Of a stretch of 64,000 nucleotides of DNA, positions 9,021 to 16,882 are shown piece after piece. This DNA comes from Snuella lapsa (lineage in GTDB: Bacteria > Bacteroidota > Bacteroidia > Flavobacteriales > Flavobacteriaceae): contig NZ_BAABCY010000065.1 in assembly GCF_039539345.1 (NCBI RefSeq), positions 1 to 64,000 on the forward strand, in the 5' to 3' direction. Numbering within the stretch: position 1 is the first letter of the stretch; the number at the start of each line of letters is the position of its first letter. The notes under the pieces are model-generated. The model did no database searches. It had not been told where the DNA came from and saw only the letters and a program-made list of their open reading frames with translations. Position numbers and translations under genes: made by a program.

Positions 9021-9632
9021 ATGCACAGTTTAGGAAAAGATATAAAAATATTGGAAAATAAAATTAAAAGTGGAGATGAATCTGCTTTTAAGGAATTATT
9101 TGATTTGTATTATGATAGGTTATTTGGTTATATCAATGGATATACCAATGATACTGCGTTAACACAGGACATTGTTCAAGAAGCTTTTATTAAATTATGG
9201 AATATTAGAGATTCTCTTGTAGAAGGCAAATCTGCTGTAGGTCTATTATATAAAATCGCACATAATATTTTTATTGATCTATGTAGAAAAGATAAGCAGG
9301 AATATAAGATGCTAGATGTTCTCGCTTATAAAAAAATTCAACAATTAGCAGACAACAATGAAGATGTAAAAGAAGCTAGAATTGAACAAATGATGATGGC
9401 CATAGAAAGTTTGCCTCCAAGGTGTAAGGAAATTTTTAAAATGAGCAAGATGCAGGGTATTAAATACTCTGAAATTGCAGAGACATTGAGTATATCTGTT
9501 AAAACTGTTGAAGTTCAAATGGGAAAGGCCTTTTCTATTATCAGGAAAAAGGTAAAAAACAGTAATGTTTTTATGTTATTTATAAATATGATTTATAAAA
9601 GAAAAGTAAAGAAAGTTTTAAAAGCCAATTAA
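9021..9632 (+). CDS. ECF RNA polymerase sigma factor (locus 1)
   Basis: This 203-residue protein has sigma region 2 (about 28-95, with QDIVQEAFIKLW, the core-binding and -10 recognition helix) and region 4 (about 130-180, with LPPRCKEIFKMSKMQGIKYSEIAETLSISVKTVE, a helix-turn-helix for the -35 box). It is of the FecI-like class typical of Bacteroidota uptake loci. It is divergent from FecR1. Its likely targets are the TAAGGGT/CGTA promoters of the region. A perfect hairpin overlaps its stop codon and ends transcription. Confidence 0.95.
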   Translation: MHSLGKDIKILENKIKSGDESAFKELFDLYYDRLFGYINGYTNDTALTQDIVQEAFIKLWNIRDSLVEGKSAVGLLYKIAHNIFIDLCRKDKQEYKMLDVLAYKKIQQLADNNEDVKEARIEQMMMAIESLPPRCKEIFKMSKMQGIKYSEIAETLSISVKTVEVQMGKAFSIIRKKVKNSNVFMLFINMIYKRKVKKVLKAN

Positions 9633-9654
9633 GTAATCTTAATTGGCTTTTTTT
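9621..9654. terminator. Bidirectional terminator between the sigma factor and the S9 peptidase
   Basis: AAAGCCAATTAAG (9621-9633) and CTTAATTGGCTTT (9638-9650) form a perfect 13-bp stem with a TAAT loop; the last three paired bases and the next four make a run of seven T on the plus strand. It overlaps the end of the sigma gene and lies just beyond the stop of the convergent peptidase gene. Confidence 0.85.
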
Positions 9655-9658
9655 AAAA

Positions 9659-12421
9659 TTATAGCGTTTTGTTTTTTAAGCGTCTTTGTTGTTCAGCATA
9701 AGGAATGCCTTTAACAATCCAATCTTCAGCTTTTTCCCCTTTTAGGAAGTATCCAAACCATTTTAAAATGCGTTGTTGATAATCGATTCTATTTTTATCA
9801 TTCTTTAAACCGTGCCCTTCTTTGGCATATACCAATAAAACAAACGGTTTGGCGGCTCTTCTGGCAGCATTATAATATTCAATACCCTGAGCCCAATTTA
9901 CATTTTGGTCATTATCGCCAACTTCAAATAAAATAGGGGTGTTTAATTTTTCTATTTGCATAACAGACGAGTTTTTAATATAGTTTTCTGGAGAAACCCA
10001 AGGTGCAGTAGCCATGCGCTCTTGTCCTACTTCAAAGTGGTCATTTTCGGGTCGACCACCAAAAGCAGGGGTTATAGCTAAATTCATACTAATTAAATTG
10101 GTTAAACCAGCTCCAGCTACACTGGCAGCAAAAATATTGGTTTGCGTGGGCACATAACCCGCTTGATAACCTCCCCACGAATGACCAATTAATCCTATTT
10201 TTTTGGGATCAACATCACCTAAATCAAGAACAGAAGCAACTGCATTTTCTAAGGTTTTTACTGAAGAAACCCCAGGATTGCCTGCTATAAAATCAATATC
10301 TGGATTAAGTACAAAATATCCATTTTGCGTCCAAACGGTGGTATTATAATAATCGGTTTTAGATGGTGTTTTATACCTATGTAATCCTCTTGATAGTTTC
10401 TCATAGATATAGGTTATCATTGGATATTTCTTCCCTTTAGTATAGTCCGCAGGATAGTACAAAATACCTTGAGCTTCTTTTCCCAATGCATTTTTATAGG
10501 AAATTAATTCGGCTTTACTCCAAGCGTAATCTTTTTGAAAAGGATTTGTATTGCTTATTTGTAAGGTATTTGCAAAAGAACCGTTGGTTAGAAAGACATT
10601 TGGTGATTGCTCATACGATTGTTTCACAAAAATCATTTTATTTGTATACTTAGCTTTTGTTAGCCTAGCGTTTGAAACATCTTCATATAATAATGTTTTT
10701 ATGCCTTTACCTATTACTCCAGATGCAAACCCTGTTTTTTTGGTGTATTTCCCAAACAACGAAAAATAAACTATGTTTTTTGTATCTATATATTGTTGAT
10801 CCTGATCTAAAACCAGAATCCTATAAACAATATTCTCTTCTTTACCGTTTGTTATTCTCCTTATATCACCATTATTTGTATAGACTTGCCATACATCAAA
10901 CTCCGAATAGATAAAGAATGATTTACTGTCCTTACTCCAACCAGCGAAACCATATGCTGCCTTTTGGGGTAAAGGATGATCATCATCAAAATTTATAAAG
11001 GTAGCATTAATGTTTTTAGTTAAGTTTTTGGAATTACTTGAGTTAATATCAAATAAGTATAAATGGTTATCATTTAAATAAACAAAAAACCTATTATTGG
11101 GACTAACATCCCATGTCTTGGAAATATTTTTGAGTACTTTGGCCCTTGAACCAGTAAGAACGTTTACTGTGTAAGCATCATAAGCAGGCCTTCCAAACAT
11201 GGCATCAAAGTCGTACGGCGTCCCATCTAAACCTAACATAACTTGATTGTTTTGTTGAATTTTTACATCTTCAACTAAAGAATCGCTAAGTTGAACAAAT
11301 GTATTTTTGTCTACATGCCAAACCGCATTTTGAGGACTTTCAATATCTTTCATTCTGCTCCTCTTTTGTGCTGGAATAATTACAACATCCTTACTGTTCC
11401 ATATTTCAAGGTCTGGCGATTCAATTCCATTTATGTCTTTTAGTGTTGAATCTCTTTCTTTTATATCATTAGGCACATTCTTCTTGTTCCAACTGAAAAT
11501 CTTAAAAAAGATACTACTCCCATTATCTGAAATTGAGATTCTATCGGATAGAATTCTAGTTTCCAGAGGGAAGTTTTCAAAATCATTTTGACTAAAGATA
11601 TGTAAAGAACTTTTCTTAGTTTCTAAATCTTTCCAAATCAATAATTCAAAAGAATGCTCTTCATAATCTTTGTTTTCTACTTTTCTTCTAACAAATAAAT
11701 TGTTGTTTTTTTCAAACCACATTAAATTAGAATACTCTACTTGATGTTGATCCAATACATTTAAAGTCTTTTTTATGGCATCGTACAATTGAATACTGTT
11801 CCCTTTTTTATCAGAAGTTTCAATATTCATTGCCAATATCTCAGTTTCAGGATGCCATTTAAAATCCTTTACATTTCCAAATACAACATCCTTTTGTGTG
11901 TTTAGATTTTTTAGAATTAAAGTTTGATTTTTGTCCTTTTCCCTTTTTATTGCAAGGAATTTACCAGAGTTACTAAATTTAAAATCAACGAAATCTTCTA
12001 ATAAAATTGAATCGTTAGTATGCAGATTAATTAGGGATGTTTTATTGGGCTCTTTATTCTTTTGCTTTTCTTTTTCTATACGTTTAGCTTCTTTTCCAGT
12101 TGGGACATGACTGTATGAAAACCATTTACTGCTTTCTGTATCTGAAAACATACTGCTTGCGGTATTATTAAATTTTCTGGTGCTCTCTGTAATAGTATTA
12201 TATAGAAAAGTTGCCTTGTCTCCATGATTAGTGTTTACCTGATATTTTATCCAGTTTCCATCGTTAGATATTGCATAATTGGTTAAACTCTCCCATTTCC
12301 CATAGTCTTTTGGAAATACTAATTTTAAAGAATCTTGAGCATTAATAGATGAAATAAAAAAAGAAAAACACACACAACAAAGGTGAATTAAATTAGGCCT
12401 TTTAAAAATAGTTTTATACAT
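9659..12421 (-). CDS. Secreted S9-family prolyl-oligopeptidase-like peptidase
   Basis: This 920-residue protein has a signal peptide (cleavage probably after SSINAQ near 29). Residues about 40-640 form the irregular beta-propeller of S9 peptidases, and an alpha/beta-hydrolase domain follows. The catalytic triad is visible: Ser748 in GHSWGGY, Asp838 in the VGDNDQNV segment and His870 in EGHGL. Such enzymes cut peptides outside the cytoplasm. The gene has its own transcript, bounded by terminators on both sides, and I find no ECF-type element upstream. With SusC/SusD and TlpA neighbours it suggests that locus 1 handles peptides. Confidence 0.93.
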   Translation of the reverse strand: MYKTIFKRPNLIHLCCVCFSFFISSINAQDSLKLVFPKDYGKWESLTNYAISNDGNWIKYQVNTNHGDKATFLYNTITESTRKFNNTASSMFSDTESSKWFSYSHVPTGKEAKRIEKEKQKNKEPNKTSLINLHTNDSILLEDFVDFKFSNSGKFLAIKREKDKNQTLILKNLNTQKDVVFGNVKDFKWHPETEILAMNIETSDKKGNSIQLYDAIKKTLNVLDQHQVEYSNLMWFEKNNNLFVRRKVENKDYEEHSFELLIWKDLETKKSSLHIFSQNDFENFPLETRILSDRISISDNGSSIFFKIFSWNKKNVPNDIKERDSTLKDINGIESPDLEIWNSKDVVIIPAQKRSRMKDIESPQNAVWHVDKNTFVQLSDSLVEDVKIQQNNQVMLGLDGTPYDFDAMFGRPAYDAYTVNVLTGSRAKVLKNISKTWDVSPNNRFFVYLNDNHLYLFDINSSNSKNLTKNINATFINFDDDHPLPQKAAYGFAGWSKDSKSFFIYSEFDVWQVYTNNGDIRRITNGKEENIVYRILVLDQDQQYIDTKNIVYFSLFGKYTKKTGFASGVIGKGIKTLLYEDVSNARLTKAKYTNKMIFVKQSYEQSPNVFLTNGSFANTLQISNTNPFQKDYAWSKAELISYKNALGKEAQGILYYPADYTKGKKYPMITYIYEKLSRGLHRYKTPSKTDYYNTTVWTQNGYFVLNPDIDFIAGNPGVSSVKTLENAVASVLDLGDVDPKKIGLIGHSWGGYQAGYVPTQTNIFAASVAGAGLTNLISMNLAITPAFGGRPENDHFEVGQERMATAPWVSPENYIKNSSVMQIEKLNTPILFEVGDNDQNVNWAQGIEYYNAARRAAKPFVLLVYAKEGHGLKNDKNRIDYQQRILKWFGYFLKGEKAEDWIVKGIPYAEQQRRLKNKTL

Positions 12422-12594
12422 GATTGCAGATTTATTAATAAAGTCTTAAAGGTTTTGGGTTTGACAAAGAAAACTCAAACACTTAAAACAGATTAGGATT
12501 AGTCTAAGATTCTTTTTTTTAATTTTGATAAAACAAACTTATCACATAAAAAAAGATTGTTTTCATGTTTTAGTATTAATCTTGTTTGCTAAAT

Positions 12595-12623
12595 AAAAAA
12601 CTCCTAAAATAATTAGGAGTTTT
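12595..12623 (-). terminator. Terminator after the 321-residue lipoprotein gene
   Basis: AAAACTCCTAA (12597-12607) pairs with TTAGGAGTTTT (12613-12623) around a five-base loop, followed on the minus strand by more T. It lies 21 bp after the stop codon at 12644. Confidence 0.85.
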
Positions 12624-12643
12624 CTAGATACTTAATATTTTTA

Positions 12644-13609
12644 TTATCTTTCTGTAGAATAGATATTTGTAGGCCAATCTAGACCATCCGTTCTTGTAAA
12701 TCTTATTGTACCTGTTTCGTCATAAGCATCAGAATATGAATACCAAAACTCAATGTCCATTGAAGAACCATTGATGTTAGAAATAGTCCAATGTTCCGAG
12801 GATTTACCTTCCACGTAAGTTTCTCCAGATAAAAAGTCAAAATATATTTTTCCTGAGGTACCATATTTATAGTCCCATAAAAGGTTTGACATACTATAAA
12901 CCTGATTACCCAAATGCGCTATATTTACAGATCCTGTTTTACCAACATAAACACCTCCCCAATTTGCAGCACCTCCGCTCACTACTATCCATTCAAAATC
13001 AAACGTGCCTTCCCAAACAGGTGGTGCATAGTCCTCAACTTTCACCTTCATGCCATAGCGATTCCCCTCACGTAGCGTTGTTCTTGAATCTAGTGTTGAG
13101 CCATCTTTGGCTGTAATTACCCAATATAAAAGAAAGATATCTCCTTCCCTTGCTAAAGAAGAAGACCTTGAATTTTTAAAATTACTCAAAAACAACCCAT
13201 AGGCATCATCTGCATCAATAGATAATGTAAATTCTTCAGAATCATTGATACTTTTTGAGCCAATCATTTTACCTGTAGTATCGAAAGGAGCTGTATAATT
13301 AAAACCTTCCTTTTCTTCAACCGTCAAGTAAAAATCTACTTTCGAGAAATCGCTTCCACTTAATGGCGACATTATGGTCATATCCAACTCTACCGTTTTG
13401 TTACCCCAATATTCTTCATTTGTTAACAGATCCTTATACCAAATAAAAGTATCTTTATCTTCCTGTGGTGTTACTCTTAGCCTTGTTTTTGCCTGCCAAT
13501 TTGTTAGTGGATCCTCAATTATTTCATCTTCACTACTAGAAGTGCATGATTGAAAAAAAACAATAATACTAAAAAGTAATGTGTATTTAAAAAACGTCTT
13601 TTTTTTCAT
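12644..13609 (-). CDS. Lipoprotein, unknown function
   Basis: This 321-residue protein has a lipoprotein signal peptide (Cys22 in FFQSC) followed by a serine and acid-rich linker that often directs lipoproteins to the surface in this phylum. The remainder looks beta-rich, with many tryptophans and tyrosines, and the C-terminal half (about 200-321) reads like a calycin or jelly-roll type ligand-binding fold, but I cannot assign a family. It has its own candidate ECF-type promoter at 13684-13708 and its own terminator, so it is a single-gene unit of the locus 1 regulon. A surface ligand-binding role is only a guess. Confidence 0.85.
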   Translation of the reverse strand: MKKKTFFKYTLLFSIIVFFQSCTSSSEDEIIEDPLTNWQAKTRLRVTPQEDKDTFIWYKDLLTNEEYWGNKTVELDMTIMSPLSGSDFSKVDFYLTVEEKEGFNYTAPFDTTGKMIGSKSINDSEEFTLSIDADDAYGLFLSNFKNSRSSSLAREGDIFLLYWVITAKDGSTLDSRTTLREGNRYGMKVKVEDYAPPVWEGTFDFEWIVVSGGAANWGGVYVGKTGSVNIAHLGNQVYSMSNLLWDYKYGTSGKIYFDFLSGETYVEGKSSEHWTISNINGSSMDIEFWYSYSDAYDETGTIRFTRTDGLDWPTNIYSTER

Positions 13610-13683
13610 AATAATGTTATTAGTTAGTTTAAATTGTAAAATGTTTATAAGGAGTAGATTCTAATTAAAGGTTATATCTTTAA

Positions 13684-13708
13684 TACGTGGTTTTATAAAA
13701 AACCCTTA
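13684..13708 (-). promoter_or_regulatory. Candidate ECF sigma-factor promoter of the 321-residue lipoprotein gene
   Basis: TAAGGGT, then 14 bases, then CGTA on the minus strand: one base shorter than the other copies. The predicted leader is about 68 bases. Confidence 0.5.
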
Positions 13709-13738
13709 CTGTATACATGAAATTTTTAGAACTATAAA

Positions 13739-15112
13739 TTAAATACTATGCTCGTTGAACAAATCAATTAATCTTTCTTGAGATGGTGCTGGAGCACTTG
13801 AGTCTATAATTTTCCCGTCTGGATCTAATAAAATAAATCTAGGAATTGCATTGATTGAGTAACTTTTTATAAAATCTGATTTAAATTGTTTGTCTGCTAA
13901 TAACTGAACTCCAATCATTTGTTTATCCTCTATCATTTGCTTCCATGCATCATGGTCTTTTTCTTTGTCAACAGAAATACTAATAAACTCTATGTTCTTA
14001 TTATGGTATTTCTTTTCAATCTTTTCTAAATAGGGGATTTCACTTTTACAGGGGCCACACCAAGTTGCCCAAACATCGATGTACACATATTTCCCTTTAA
14101 AATCACTTAATGACGAAGTTCCACCATCATTGTTTTCGTAATCTTTAAATTCTGGTGAAGGCATTCCTTTAGCAACAATTTTTGCTCTTTCGTATAAGTT
14201 TGTTATGATCTCTTGATGGTTTTTATCTGTAGAAAGATTCATGAACTCGTTATAATATGTATCCAACTCGGTTACATATTTAATGTTCTTATTTGCATTA
14301 TCAAACGCTAAAAAGTTTTTTATATCTTGATTTTCTATTTTTGAAATTGTCCTTATATAAGCTAAACTTAGACTAATAGTATCTTCTTCGGCTAAATTTT
14401 CAGATAATTTAAAATAGTGTGTAGTTAAGAAGTTTTTATAGTCTTCAGAAATCTTCAAATCTTCAAATATTGAATAGTCAATTTCAGACAACCCTTTTTT
14501 GAGATTGTAATTGAATTGTTCTAAAACTTTAAAATCAGATTTATTGGTATAGTACTTATGGTAATTTTCGTAAAGCTTCAATTTCCTCAAAAAGGAATAA
14601 TTAACAAGCCTTTTTTGCTGTGACTTAAAATTGACACTAGAGCTTAATAAGTTTATTTTGTCCTCTAGTTTAAGTTTTATTGCCTCAAATTTATTTAAAA
14701 ATTCTACTTCACTTAATTTATACACTTCTGATGCTTCATTTTTAATCCGATTACTAATATTTGCCTTTATGTCTAAATATTTACATGCATCGGCAGCACT
14801 TCCTGAAAACGACAACGTATTTTTATAATCTTTGGCATCGTAGGTAACAACTAAATGTTCACCATTTTCAACGTATAGGTCTGTAAGGTTGTTATTTGTA
14901 TCATATATTACTAAATACTTTTTTCCCTCCTCAACGTTCAAGGTATCCAAAAAACTTCCATCTTCATTTAGCTTAATTAAAGTTTCGCCTAAATAAATTT
15001 CTTTTCTATCCAGATTCTTAATTAGCCCATTAACAACTGCGTAATCTATATTTTCTTTTTTGCAGGATAAAATTATAATGGCTATTAATAGTAAGGTTAT
15101 AACTTTTTTCAT
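13739..15112 (-). CDS. TlpA-like thioredoxin lipoprotein, paralogue 2 of a tandem pair
   Basis: This 457-residue lipoprotein has its lipid attachment site at Cys17 (IILSC). A beta-rich N-terminal domain (about 22-105) resembles DUF4369, a long helical region follows (about 108-310), and a TlpA-like thioredoxin domain (about 318-457) carries WCGPC at 351-355 and a cis-proline in NAIPRFIL. The gene starts 22 bp after the stop of its paralogue at 15135, which has the same length and the motif at the same residue number, so the two arose by tandem duplication and are cotranscribed. It probably reduces disulfides in a protein or peptide at the periplasmic face of a membrane. Confidence 0.93.
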   Translation of the reverse strand: MKKVITLLLIAIIILSCKKENIDYAVVNGLIKNLDRKEIYLGETLIKLNEDGSFLDTLNVEEGKKYLVIYDTNNNLTDLYVENGEHLVVTYDAKDYKNTLSFSGSAADACKYLDIKANISNRIKNEASEVYKLSEVEFLNKFEAIKLKLEDKINLLSSSVNFKSQQKRLVNYSFLRKLKLYENYHKYYTNKSDFKVLEQFNYNLKKGLSEIDYSIFEDLKISEDYKNFLTTHYFKLSENLAEEDTISLSLAYIRTISKIENQDIKNFLAFDNANKNIKYVTELDTYYNEFMNLSTDKNHQEIITNLYERAKIVAKGMPSPEFKDYENNDGGTSSLSDFKGKYVYIDVWATWCGPCKSEIPYLEKIEKKYHNKNIEFISISVDKEKDHDAWKQMIEDKQMIGVQLLADKQFKSDFIKSYSINAIPRFILLDPDGKIIDSSAPAPSQERLIDLFNEHSI

Positions 15113-15134
15113 AACTTTTTAGAATTAATCTATA

Positions 15135-16508
15135 CTATATATTTAATTCGTCTAATAGTTCTATTAATTTTGTGTTTGATGGTCTTGGAGCATTTCTATC
15201 TACAATATTTCCATTTGGATCTAATAATATAAATTGGGGGATACCATTAATCATATAACCTTTTACAAAATCTGATTCAAAATCCTTGTCGGCCAACAGC
15301 TGTATTCCTGTTAGTTCTTTTTCCTCGATCATTTTAATCCATTTATCTTTATCAGTTAATTTATCAACAGAGATACTTACAAAATGAATGTTCTTATCGT
15401 GGTAACTGCTCTCAACTCTCTTTAGAAAAGGAATTTCAGCTTTGCATGGACCACACCAAGTAGCCCAAACGTCTATATAAACATATTTGCCCTTTAAATC
15501 GCTCAATGAAGTTGTAGAGCCATCGTAATTTTGATATCCTATGAATTCTGGGGAAGGATTCCCTTTAGCCAAATGTTTAAGGTTATTATATATTTCTTCA
15601 ATTTTATTATTGTTCTCTTCATCCGTAGAATTATTTCTAAATATATTGTAATAACTTTCTACATCATTAACATACTTAATCCCAAAGACAACTTCATCAA
15701 ATAAAAGTTCATTCTTAATTACTTGATTTGGTATGTCGCTTATAACTTTTAAATAAGCAATACTTCTGTCTAGTGAATCCTTAATAGCCTTTTCTGAAGC
15801 TATATTTCTAAAATAATTTTGAACAAGTGCCTTGTAATTAACGGACTGTTTAAAATCAACTTCGTTAGTATAATTTAATCCATTAAACTCCGACAAAAAT
15901 TCCTCTGAAACTTTAAAATCGGGGTTTTTAGTATAATATTGATGGGTTCTTTCATAACTGTTTAGATTATTCAAATATTCGTAATGAATATCTTTTCCCT
16001 CCATTTCTTTAAACAATTCAGAAACATTACTGAACGAGTCCAATAAAGTTAGCATCGCAGTTTTAATACCTCGGCTTTTACTTTTATAAGATAATTCATT
16101 TAATGAAAAGAACTCAACCCGGCTACCCATCAATTCTGCTGCTCTTTGCTCCTTTAAGCTCAAATAATTACTAGCAGCACTTCCAGCTCCAGAAAATTCA
16201 AGAGTGTTTTTAAAGTCATCTGCATTATAATTAATTTGTACATGACTATTAGGTTCTATATAAAATCTGTTATAGTTTTTACCGTCATAGAAACTCAATG
16301 TTTGAGGCTCTGCTCTTAATGTATCTTTAAATGTACCTAAACTATCTATTTTAATCTTTAAGTTTATGCTACGGTTACGATTCCATATTGAAATCTCTTG
16401 AGCATTGTTGTTTAGTATTTTTCCTGATATTACAGCATAATTATTGTCAGCTTTGTTTTTGCACGATAAGATTGATAGAATTGAAACTACAAGGATAAAT
16501 CTCTTCAT
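15135..16508 (-). CDS. TlpA-like thioredoxin lipoprotein, paralogue 1 of a tandem pair
   Basis: This 457-residue lipoprotein has its lipid attachment site at Cys16 (SILSC). The domain order is that of its downstream paralogue: a beta-rich N-terminal domain, a helical middle and a thioredoxin domain with WCGPC at 351-355 and a cis-proline in NGIPQFIL. Identity is high in the last 140 residues and much lower in the N-terminal and middle parts, so the two probably share the redox reaction but differ in partner. An ECF-type promoter at 16538-16563 gives a leader of about 23 bases and should drive both genes. Confidence 0.93.
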   Translation of the reverse strand: MKRFILVVSILSILSCKNKADNNYAVISGKILNNNAQEISIWNRNRSINLKIKIDSLGTFKDTLRAEPQTLSFYDGKNYNRFYIEPNSHVQINYNADDFKNTLEFSGAGSAASNYLSLKEQRAAELMGSRVEFFSLNELSYKSKSRGIKTAMLTLLDSFSNVSELFKEMEGKDIHYEYLNNLNSYERTHQYYTKNPDFKVSEEFLSEFNGLNYTNEVDFKQSVNYKALVQNYFRNIASEKAIKDSLDRSIAYLKVISDIPNQVIKNELLFDEVVFGIKYVNDVESYYNIFRNNSTDEENNNKIEEIYNNLKHLAKGNPSPEFIGYQNYDGSTTSLSDLKGKYVYIDVWATWCGPCKAEIPFLKRVESSYHDKNIHFVSISVDKLTDKDKWIKMIEEKELTGIQLLADKDFESDFVKGYMINGIPQFILLDPNGNIVDRNAPRPSNTKLIELLDELNI

Positions 16509-16537
16509 TTAAACATTTTTTTAATGGTTTTAAGAAA

Positions 16538-16563
16538 TACGAAACTTTAATTATAAACCCTTA
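16538..16563 (-). promoter_or_regulatory. Candidate ECF sigma-factor promoter of the tandem TlpA genes
   Basis: TAAGGGT, 15 bases, CGTA on the minus strand, with the predicted start point about 23 bases before the ATG at 16508. It agrees with the FecR1 promoter in spacing and in the GTTnCGTA surroundings of the second box. Confidence 0.62.
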
Positions 16564-16642
16564 TTTAGAATTGTAAAAATGTTTTGCTGACAATCTTTTT
16601 TGCAGCCTTCCCTAAAAATGTAGCCTATCCCATTTACGTTAA

Positions 16643-16683
16643 CAAAAAAAACTGCCTTTCTACAAATGCTGTAAAAAGGCAGT
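16643..16683 (-). terminator. Terminator after the DUF3472-discoidin gene (end of locus 2)
   Basis: ACTGCCTTT (16651-16659) pairs perfectly with AAAGGCAGT (16675-16683), and eight T follow on the minus strand. It lies 200 bp past the stop at 16883, so the dispersed repeat between them would be part of the 3' untranslated mRNA. The stretch 16509-16882 otherwise holds the promoter at 16538 and the repeat copies. Confidence 0.8.
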
Positions 16684-16701
16684 CGTTATTCAACAAACAA
16701 A

Positions 16702-16764
16702 TAAAAAATTTCTTGAAACGAACTATCCCCGAGGCAGAGCCATAGGGGTATTTCGCTCGTTTAA
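16702..16764. repeat. Dispersed palindromic repeat, copy 2 (left part)
   Basis: The left arm (AAATTTCTTGAAACGAACTATCCCC) and the half hairpin GAGGCAGAGCC match copies 1 and 3, but the right side then reads ATAGGGGTA, so the outer pairing is TATCCCC with GGGGTA. The missing right end appears about 75 bp further on, at 16839. Confidence 0.65.
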
Positions 16765-16838
16765 TTTTGACCTCACAAGGCCAAAAACCGAAATTCTGTA
16801 TTTAGATTCCCGTTAAAACGAATGACAATTTCAACGGA

Positions 16839-16876
16839 AACCCCGATGCTGAGCGTCGAGGAATTCTTTTTGATTA
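16839..16876. repeat. Dispersed palindromic repeat, right-end fragment
   Basis: The hairpin (CGATGC-TGA-GCGTCG, one wobble pair) and right arm GAGGAATTCTTTTTGATTA match copy 3. Together with 16702 it looks like one element split or recombined. Between them lies a separate imperfect inverted sequence, TTCCCGTT (16807-16814) with AACGGAAA (16833-16840). Confidence 0.6.
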
Positions 16877-16882
16877 ACCTAC

